Shown here: positions 6,602-10,519 of the stretch, in pieces | Layout: the number at the start of each line of letters is the position of its first letter | Position numbering within the stretch: the first letter of the stretch is position 1 | From: an uncultured Actinomycetes bacterium | GTDB taxonomy: Bacteria; Actinomycetota; Thermoleophilia; Gaiellales; F1-60-MAGs149 | DNA length: 10,519 bases | Assembly (NCBI GenBank): GCA_903960645.1 | Contig: CAJCBN010000116.1 | Location: 1 to 10,519, forward strand | Reading direction: 5' to 3' | Position numbers and translations under genes: made by a program | Notes under the pieces: model-generated | What the model saw: the letters and a program-made list of their open reading frames with translations, nothing else | Databases searched by the model: none | Told to the model about the DNA's origin: nothing

Positions 6602-6621
6602 CCCCGGACGGATGTCCGGGG
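6602..6621. other. Perfect 8-bp inverted repeat between divergent genes
   Basis: CCCCGGAC (6602-6609) and GTCCGGGG (6614-6621) form a stem with loop GGAT. It lies between the divergent membrane-protein gene and the small 73-residue gene, immediately upstream of the putative -35 element of the former. It could be an operator for either gene; no T-run supports a terminator role. Confidence 0.45.
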
Positions 6622-6673
6622 GTGCACTCGATACATTTGTCGCGTAGATAGAGAACGCGAGCGGGAGGATCTC

Positions 6674-6895
6674 GTGTCGACGGAGAGCTTCAACCACACG
6701 GTTTTGACGGACGCGATTGCCGAGCACCTCGCGTTGCGTCAGCGCAATGCCGAGCTCGAACAGGCGATGCCGTTGCGCGACTATCTGCCGAAGGACTATC
6801 TGCGCGTCGACGAGCCGACCAATCAGGGCAACGTCGTGCCGATGCGCCAGTGGTTCGATCTCGACGAGGGCGACGCCCTCGATTGGGCTGCGTAG
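6674..6895 (+). CDS. Small acidic hypothetical protein
   Basis: This 73-residue protein starts at GTG with a strong Shine-Dalgarno, GGGAGGA (6663-6669), 4 bases upstream. That is the best support that it is translated. Residues about 8-30 (VLTDAIAEHLALRQRNAELEQA) look like an amphipathic helix that could form a coiled coil. The remainder is acidic, with YLPKDYLRVDEP and a C-terminal FDLDEGDALDWAA. There is no signal peptide, transmembrane segment or cysteine, so it is probably cytoplasmic. I do not recognise the family. It lies 65 bases upstream of the ferritin gene in the same direction, but the ferritin appears to have its own promoter, so a shared role is only a possibility. Confidence 0.7.
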   Translation: MSTESFNHTVLTDAIAEHLALRQRNAELEQAMPLRDYLPKDYLRVDEPTNQGNVVPMRQWFDLDEGDALDWAA

Positions 6896-6920
6896 ACACC
6901 ACGCTCCTCGGTGCGCCTGG

Positions 6921-6943
6921 CCCGCAGGGTTGCTCTGTGCGGG
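6921..6943. other. Inverted repeat upstream of the ferritin gene
   Basis: CCCGCA (6921-6926) and TGCGGG (6938-6943) are separated by 11 bases and end 5 bases before the putative ferritin -10 hexamer. The position fits either an operator overlapping the -35 region or a weak terminator for the small upstream gene. The arms are short and could be fortuitous in GC-rich DNA. Confidence 0.3.
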
Positions 6944-6948
6944 TGGAG

Positions 6949-6954
6949 TAGTCT
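6949..6954 (+). promoter_or_regulatory. Putative -10 element of a leaderless ferritin transcript
   Basis: TAGTCT is followed by GACGCT and then the ATG at 6961. The hexamer thus sits at -12 to -7 if the transcript begins at the A of ATG. A GGAG (6945-6948) is 12 bases from the ATG, rather far for a Shine-Dalgarno. No convincing -35 hexamer was found. Confidence 0.45.
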
Positions 6955-6960
6955 GACGCT

Positions 6961-7494
6961 ATGGCCTCCGACTTCACCGCGCTGCTCGCCGACCAGGTCG
7001 GCAACGAGTTTGGCGCCTCCCAGCAGTACATCGCCGTCGCCGCATGGTTCGAGCAGGAGACGCTGCCCGAGCTTGCCGGCTTCTTCTACCAGCAGGCGGT
7101 GGAGGAGCGCAATCACGCGATGATGCTGCTCAAGTTCCAGATGGACACGGGCCGGTCAGCGGCCCTGCCCGGCGTGTCCACGCCGCGCTCGGACTTCTCC
7201 GCTCCCGTCGAGCCGGTCCAGCTCGCGCTGGCCCAGGAGCGACGGGTCACCGAGCAGATCACCGCACTGGCAAACGCCGCGCGTGCCGAGAGCGACTATC
7301 AGGCCGAGCAGTTCATGCAGTGGTTCCTGAAGGAGCAGGTCGAGGAGGTCTCCTCAATGAACGACCTCCTGAAGGTCATCGAGCACGCCGGCAGCAACGT
7401 CCTGTTGGTCGAGGACTACCTGACGCGCCAGGCCGCCAAGGCCACCGGCGGCGTCGACCCGACGGCTCCGCCGGCCGCTGGCGGCGCCCTCTAG
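6961..7494 (+). CDS. bfrB: Ferritin, BfrB-like iron storage protein
   Basis: This 177-residue non-heme ferritin oxidises Fe(II) and stores iron in a 24-subunit cytoplasmic shell. The ferroxidase ligands are all present: E16, E49 and H52 (in AVEERNHAM), E93, and E125, Q126, E128 and E129 in FMQWFLKEQVEEV. The conserved Y23 and W121 are also there. The overall sequence, including NEFGASQQY, FYQQAVEERNHAMML, PGV and a C-terminal end in AAGGAL, resembles mycobacterial BfrB more than E. coli FtnA. The Met ligand of heme bacterioferritins is not apparent, so a heme-free ferritin is favoured. The tail after about residue 165 is Pro/Ala/Gly-rich and probably flexible. No obvious IdeR or Fur box was found upstream. 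The downstream gap has palindromic repeats. Confidence 0.95.
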   Translation: MASDFTALLADQVGNEFGASQQYIAVAAWFEQETLPELAGFFYQQAVEERNHAMMLLKFQMDTGRSAALPGVSTPRSDFSAPVEPVQLALAQERRVTEQITALANAARAESDYQAEQFMQWFLKEQVEEVSSMNDLLKVIEHAGSNVLLVEDYLTRQAAKATGGVDPTAPPAAGGAL

Positions 7495-7517
7495 GTCGGC
7501 TCCAGGGTGGATCAACG

Positions 7518-7555
7518 TTGCTTTGGTGCCAGGCACCAAAGCAAAGCTGAACCAC
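7518..7555. repeat. Palindromic repeat copy 1 (27-base palindrome plus 11-base tail)
   Basis: TTGCTTTGGTGCC (7518-7530) and GGCACCAAAGCAA (7532-7544) form a perfect 13-bp inverted repeat around a single central A. It is followed by the tail AGCTGAACCAC (7545-7555). A near copy with the identical tail lies at 7616-7653. It starts 23 bases after the ferritin stop codon, so it may also serve as a terminator. The small stem TCCCG/CGGGA (7556-7569) follows directly. Confidence 0.9.
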
Positions 7556-7603
7556 TCCCGACGACGGGACGTGCGCGTTCGACTGTGGTGTCCGCCTGCC
7601 GTG

Positions 7604-7614
7604 GCGCCTGGCGC
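7604..7614. repeat. Possible degenerate palindrome core
   Basis: GCGCC-T-GGCGC is a perfect 5-bp inverted repeat around a central T, immediately left of copy 2. Its core resembles GGTGCC-T-GGCACC with T-to-C and A-to-G changes on opposite arms, which preserve pairing. It lacks the flanking arms and tail, so it could be coincidence. Confidence 0.25.
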
Positions 7615-7615
7615 G

Positions 7616-7653
7616 TTGCATTGGTGCCTGGCACCAAAGCAAAGCTGAACCAC
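7616..7653. repeat. Palindromic repeat copy 2
   Basis: TTGCATTGGTGCC (7616-7628) and GGCACCAAAGCAA (7630-7642) pair with one mismatch (7620 against 7638) around a central T. The same tail AGCTGAACCAC follows (7643-7653). Copy 2 is in the same orientation as copy 1, 98 bases downstream. It ends 9 bases before the stop codon of the convergent cation transporter gene, so on the minus strand it lies where a terminator would be expected. Confidence 0.9.
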
Positions 7654-7662
7654 CGCCGGCGG

Positions 7663-8571
7663 CTAGTAGTGGGCGTCGGCCTCGGGCTCCGAGCCGAGGG
7701 GCTCGACGTGGACGACGACGTCGGCGGAGGGCAGGCGTTCTTCGAGCGAGGACTCGATCTGGTCGGTGATGACGTGTGCCTCGGCGACGGTCATGGTTGG
7801 CTCGACGACGACGTGGACGTCGACGTGGCGGACGGCGCCGGAGCGGCGTGCGCGCAGGCGGTGGTAGCTGATCACGCCGGCGGGCCGGACGGCCTCGAGC
7901 GCGTCGCGGATCGTGTCGAGGTCGTCTTGGGAGACCGTTTCGTCGATCAGGACGCGCATTCCGTTCAGGACCAGGCGGCCGCCGGTCGCGGCGACCCACG
8001 CCGAGATCGCGATGCCGAAGATGGCGTCGACCTCGACCCAGCCGGTCAAGGCGATCACGAGCAGCGCGGCGGCGGTGCCCACGCTCGACCAGACGTCTGC
8101 GGCGATGTGCGCGGAGTCGGCCTCGAGTGCGGCGGAGTGCGCGTCGCGCGCCACGCGCGAGACGCGGCGGGCCACGAAGAACGAGGCGCCGGCCGACGCG
8201 GCCATCACCACGATGCCGAGCGTCGAGTTCTCGACCGGGTCGCCGAACGAGCGTGCCGACTGCACGACCACGAAGCCCGCGACGAGAATCAGGATCAGAC
8301 CCTCGGCCACGGCCGAGACGTGCTCGAGCTTCTGGTGGCCGAACGGGTGCTGGGGGTCGGGTGGGCGATCGGCTGCGCGCACGGCCGCGAGGGCAATCAG
8401 CGCGGCGAGGAGATCGGAGAACGAGTGCGCGGTCTCGGCCAGCACCGCGGACGAGCCGGTGACGACCGCCACGGCGCCCTTGACGACCACGCTGGTACCC
8501 GTCAGGGCGACGCTGAGCAGCGCGGCGTTGCGCTTGGAGCGCGGGGCATCGGCAAGGCGATTGGCGCTCAC
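7663..8571 (-). CDS. Cation diffusion facilitator (zinc/iron-type metal efflux transporter)
   Basis: This 302-residue inner-membrane proton antiporter of the CDF family exports divalent metals, most likely zinc or a related ion. Six transmembrane helices are seen at roughly 17-38, 43-66, 84-106, 117-134, 155-176 and 178-197. The transport site has H49 and D53 (HSFSD in helix 2) with H155 and D159 (HIAAD in helix 5). The family signature HPFGHQKLEH is at 75-84. A cytoplasmic dimerisation domain (about 210-292) contains the metal-binding-type HVDVHV and HVEP motifs. HxxxD in helix 2 is usually associated with zinc; exact selectivity cannot be read from sequence. The start is GTG with no Shine-Dalgarno but a -10-like hexamer exactly upstream. 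The gene converges on the ferritin gene and diverges from the ABC importer operon. Confidence 0.93.
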   Translation of the reverse strand: MSANRLADAPRSKRNAALLSVALTGTSVVVKGAVAVVTGSSAVLAETAHSFSDLLAALIALAAVRAADRPPDPQHPFGHQKLEHVSAVAEGLILILVAGFVVVQSARSFGDPVENSTLGIVVMAASAGASFFVARRVSRVARDAHSAALEADSAHIAADVWSSVGTAAALLVIALTGWVEVDAIFGIAISAWVAATGGRLVLNGMRVLIDETVSQDDLDTIRDALEAVRPAGVISYHRLRARRSGAVRHVDVHVVVEPTMTVAEAHVITDQIESSLEERLPSADVVVHVEPLGSEPEADAHY

Positions 8572-8577
8572 CGCATC

Positions 8578-8583
8578 ACGCTA
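8578..8583 (-). promoter_or_regulatory. Putative -10 element of a leaderless metal-transporter transcript
   Basis: The minus strand reads TAGCGT, GATGCG, then the GTG start. This puts a TANNNT hexamer at -12 to -7 relative to the first base of the start codon, the same spacing as upstream of dnaX, the membrane protein and the ferritin. No clear -35 hexamer was found. Confidence 0.42.
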
Positions 8584-8631
8584 GCGAACGTCCGGCCGTA
8601 TCCGTGGTCGAGGCGCCCCTAGACCGTGGCG

Positions 8632-8665
8632 CGCCGACCGGTGAAGTCGGCGTTTCGGTTAGAGT
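8632..8665 (+). promoter_or_regulatory. Putative promoter and operator of the ABC importer operon
   Basis: CGCCGAC (8632-8638) and GTCGGCG (8646-8652) form a 7-bp inverted repeat with a 7-base spacer. A -10-like TAGAGT lies at 8660-8665. Transcription from it would begin near 8672 and leave a leader of about 36 bases carrying the GAGG Shine-Dalgarno (8699-8702). The dyad covers where a -35 would be, so it may be a regulator site. No good -35 is visible. Confidence 0.35.
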
Positions 8666-8707
8666 CCAGCGGTTCCAACGCCCGTCACCCGACCGTCCGA
8701 GGTAGCC

Positions 8708-9589
8708 ATGTCCAGGTTCCGCGCCGTGCCCGTCCTGCTCCTGATCGCCCTTGCCGCTGTGCTCGCCGCCTGCGGCTCGAGTGACTCGGGCTCGTCCTCG
8801 GCTGCTGCCGACACGAGCGCCGCCACGTCGGCCGCCGCGGATGTCTGCGCCAAGGACCAGCTCGCGCTGAAGACCGCGGGCCAACTGACGATCGGCACGG
8901 ACTCGCCGGCCTACCCGCCGTACTTCGTGGATGATGACCCGACCAATGGCAAGGGCTTCGAGAGCGCCGTCGCCTACGCGATCGCCAAGCAGCTCGGCTT
9001 CACGCCGGACGAGGTCAAGTGGGTCGTCGTGCCGTTCGACTCGTCCTACGCACCGGGCGACAAGGCGTTCGACTTCGACGTCAACCAGATTTCGATCACG
9101 GAGCCGCGCCTCAAGGTCGTCGACTTCTCGACGCCGTACTACACGGCACCGCAGGCGATCATCGTTGCCGCCGATTCGCCGTTCGTGGGCAAGACGATGC
9201 TCGCCGACTTCAAGGGCGCGCAGATCGGCGTCCAGGTCGGCACCACGAGCCTCGACGCGGTCACCTCGCTGATCAGCCCGACGGCCGAGCCGCGGGTGTT
9301 CAACAACTCGAACGACGTCGTCGCTGCCTTCAAGCAGAAGCAGGTTGACGCGATCGTCACGGATCTGCCGACCGCGCTGTACCTGGCCGCAGCGGTGCTC
9401 GACGACGCGGCCGTGGCCGGCCAGTTCAACGCACCGGGTGGCGACGAGTGGGGTGCGCTGCTCCAGAAGGGCTCCGCGCTGACGCCGTGCGTCGACAAGG
9501 CGATCGCGGCCATGAAGACCGACGGTGAGCTCGACAACCTGACGATGACCTGGATGGCCGAGCAGGCCGGAGCTCCCGAGCTGAAGTAG
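8708..9589 (+). CDS. ABC transporter substrate-binding lipoprotein, polar amino acid type
   Basis: This 293-residue family 3 solute-binding protein captures a small polar solute, probably an amino acid, outside the membrane and delivers it to its permease. The signal peptide has an Arg-containing start, a hydrophobic core (8-20) and a lipobox LAAC with the lipidated C22. A Ser/Ala-rich linker follows (23-46). The binding domain starts with QLTIGTDSPAYPPYF (59-73). ISITEPRLKVVDFSTPYY (129-145) provides R134, the usual carboxylate ligand, and TDLPTA provides D219, the usual amine ligand. C47 and C261 are the only other cysteines and could form a disulfide. The ATG has GAGG 5 bases upstream. The ligand cannot be named from sequence. 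The permease follows 48 bases later. Confidence 0.94.
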   Translation: MSRFRAVPVLLLIALAAVLAACGSSDSGSSSAAADTSAATSAAADVCAKDQLALKTAGQLTIGTDSPAYPPYFVDDDPTNGKGFESAVAYAIAKQLGFTPDEVKWVVVPFDSSYAPGDKAFDFDVNQISITEPRLKVVDFSTPYYTAPQAIIVAADSPFVGKTMLADFKGAQIGVQVGTTSLDAVTSLISPTAEPRVFNNSNDVVAAFKQKQVDAIVTDLPTALYLAAAVLDDAAVAGQFNAPGGDEWGALLQKGSALTPCVDKAIAAMKTDGELDNLTMTWMAEQAGAPELK

Positions 9590-9594
9590 GTTCG

Positions 9595-9627
9595 CGGTGC
9601 CGCGTCCCGACCGGGGGCGCGGCACCG
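9595..9627 (+). terminator. Intercistronic hairpin between binding protein and permease
   Basis: CGGTGCCGCG (9595-9604) pairs with CGCGGCACCG (9618-9627) in a 10-bp perfect stem. The loop can form a further CCC/GGG stem. It starts 5 bases after the binding-protein stop codon and ends 10 bases before the permease ATG, with no T-run. It probably acts as a partial terminator or as an mRNA-stabilising 3' structure that keeps binding-protein levels above permease levels, as known for other importer operons. Confidence 0.6.
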
Positions 9628-9637
9628 TCCTCCTCCC

Positions 9638-10489
9638 ATGAGCGCCGAGCCGATCAGCCGTCGCGAGCACCGGGCCGAGGCGCGTCGGCGCGGTGACCAG
9701 CGCAGCACGGCGATCGCGGCCGTCTCGACGATCATCGTCATCGGTGGCGGCCTGCTGCTGCTGACGACACGCTCCGGCTGGCCCGTCGTCCAGGAGACGT
9801 TCTTCTCGGCGGAGGCCTTCCGCACGTCGTTCCCGGACATTCTCCGCGGGTTCTGGATCGACGTGAAGCTGTTCCTCGTGGTCGAGGTGCTCGTGCTCAT
9901 CGCGAGTCTCGGCGTCGCCATCCTGCGCTCAACGCGCGCGCCGGCGCTGTTCCCCTTCCGCCTGATCGCGGCGGTCTCGACGGACCTTTTCCGCGGCATC
10001 CCCACGATCCTCGTGGTGTACCTGATCGGCTTCGGCGTGCCGGCGCTGGGCCTGCCGGGCGTGCCGAACAACCCCATCATCCTCGCGGCGTTCGCGTTGA
10101 CCCTCTCCTACACGGCGTACGTCTCCGAGGTCTTCCGCGCTGGCATCGACTCGGTGCACCCGGGCCAGCGGGGTGCCGCGCTCGCCGTCGGCCTGTCGCG
10201 CGCTCAGGCGATGCGCTTCGTGATCCTGCCGCAGGCCGTGCGCAACGTGATCCCGCCGCTGCTCAACGACTTCATCTCGTTGCAGAAGGACGTTGCGCTG
10301 GTGTCCGTGCTGGGCATCGTCGAGGCGTTCCGCGTCGCCCAGATCGATGCGGCCTCAACCTTCAACTACACGCCGCTTCTGGCCGCGGCGTCGCTCTACG
10401 TGATCGTGACGGTGCCGCTGTCGCTGTTCCTTGATCGCATGCAGCGGCGCGATCGCGGCCGGCGCCGGCTTGAGGAGTCGCGCCGATGA
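9638..10489 (+). CDS. ABC transporter permease, polar amino acid (HisM/GlnP) type
   Basis: This 283-residue inner-membrane subunit forms the translocation pore and couples to the ATPase. The N-terminus (1-23) is strongly basic and cytoplasmic. Hydrophobic segments lie at about 24-43, 74-97, 108-138, 147-163, 218-232 and 246-266. The EAA loop that contacts the ATPase is clear: EVFRAGIDSVHPGQRGAALA at 164-183, followed by VGLSRAQAMRFVILPQA. The FRGIPTIL motif (118-125) is also typical of the amino acid permease family. The ATG has no Shine-Dalgarno; the preceding bases are pyrimidine-rich (CCTCCTCCC) behind a hairpin, so initiation may be weak or coupled. No better in-frame start was seen. The stop overlaps the next ATG. 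Confidence 0.94.
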   Translation: MSAEPISRREHRAEARRRGDQRSTAIAAVSTIIVIGGGLLLLTTRSGWPVVQETFFSAEAFRTSFPDILRGFWIDVKLFLVVEVLVLIASLGVAILRSTRAPALFPFRLIAAVSTDLFRGIPTILVVYLIGFGVPALGLPGVPNNPIILAAFALTLSYTAYVSEVFRAGIDSVHPGQRGAALAVGLSRAQAMRFVILPQAVRNVIPPLLNDFISLQKDVALVSVLGIVEAFRVAQIDAASTFNYTPLLAAASLYVIVTVPLSLFLDRMQRRDRGRRRLEESRR

Positions 10490-10519
10490 GCACCCCCGTT
10501 CTCGAGATCCAGGGCGTCA
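10486..10519 (+). CDS. Start of next gene, probable ABC transporter ATPase (partial)
   Basis: The ATG at 10486-10488 overlaps the permease TGA (ATGA), and GAGGAG (10472-10477) lies about 8 bases upstream as a Shine-Dalgarno. The visible codons read MSTPVLEIQGV, which is how many amino acid importer ATPases begin before the Walker A motif. Position after binding protein and permease fits an ATPase of the GlnQ/HisP type. The window ends after 11 codons, so the call rests mainly on context. Confidence 0.7.
   Translation, partial: MSTPVLEIQGV

Noticed and set aside
6561..6602. Upstream GTG start (6602) for the membrane protein
   Set aside because: It would add 13 polar residues before the signal-like segment and run through the putative promoter. 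The ATG at 6563 fits better.
7518..7653. CRISPR-like repeat pair
   Set aside because: Only two full copies exist, the repeats are long palindromes with a tail, the spacing is 60 bases and there are no cas genes.
7376..7999. Open frame on the minus strand with repeated CFGA-HQ peptides
   Set aside because: The repeated peptides are only translations of the two palindromic repeats, and the frame overlaps the real ferritin and transporter genes.
8576..9670. 364-codon open frame on the minus strand antisense to the binding protein
   Set aside because: The plus strand carries a lipoprotein with signal peptide, lipobox and ligand residues, while the reverse frame shows no domain.

Overview
The window is GC-rich, densely coded chromosomal DNA that looks actinobacterial. 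The ferritin is of the mycobacterial BfrB type, the gene order dnaX-ybaB-recR-lysC-asd resembles the linkage known from mycobacteria, GTG starts are common, and several genes appear to be leaderless. A deep-branching class such as Thermoleophilia is possible, but that is an inference; no marker here fixes the taxonomy.

Left part (about 1-6600), all on the minus strand and read right to left: a two-helix membrane protein of unknown function, a long SRP RNA with an Alu-type domain, dnaX (clamp-loader subunit), ybaB (nucleoid-associated protein), recR (recombination mediator), lysC (aspartate kinase) and asd (aspartate-semialdehyde dehydrogenase). From dnaX onward the genes overlap or lie within about 30 bases of each other, so they probably form one transcription unit. 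It links DNA replication and repair with the first two steps of the lysine/threonine/methionine/diaminopimelate pathway. A hairpin after asd closes the unit. lysC contains a well-placed internal ribosome binding site for a separate regulatory beta subunit.

Middle part (about 6600-8580): a small acidic protein of unknown function and a ferritin on the plus strand, facing a convergent cation diffusion facilitator (metal efflux) gene on the minus strand. The gap between the two convergent genes holds two copies of a 27-base palindrome with a shared 11-base tail.

Right part (about 8580-10519), plus strand: the start of an ABC importer operon of the polar amino acid family, with a lipoprotein binding protein, a permease and the first codons of the next gene, probably the ATPase. 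A strong hairpin separates binding protein and permease.

No phage, insertion sequence, CRISPR array, tRNA or defence system was seen. The most interesting signals are the Alu-containing SRP RNA, a recurring -10 hexamer placed exactly 12 to 7 bases before four start codons (leaderless transcription), the internal lysC start and the palindromic repeat pair.
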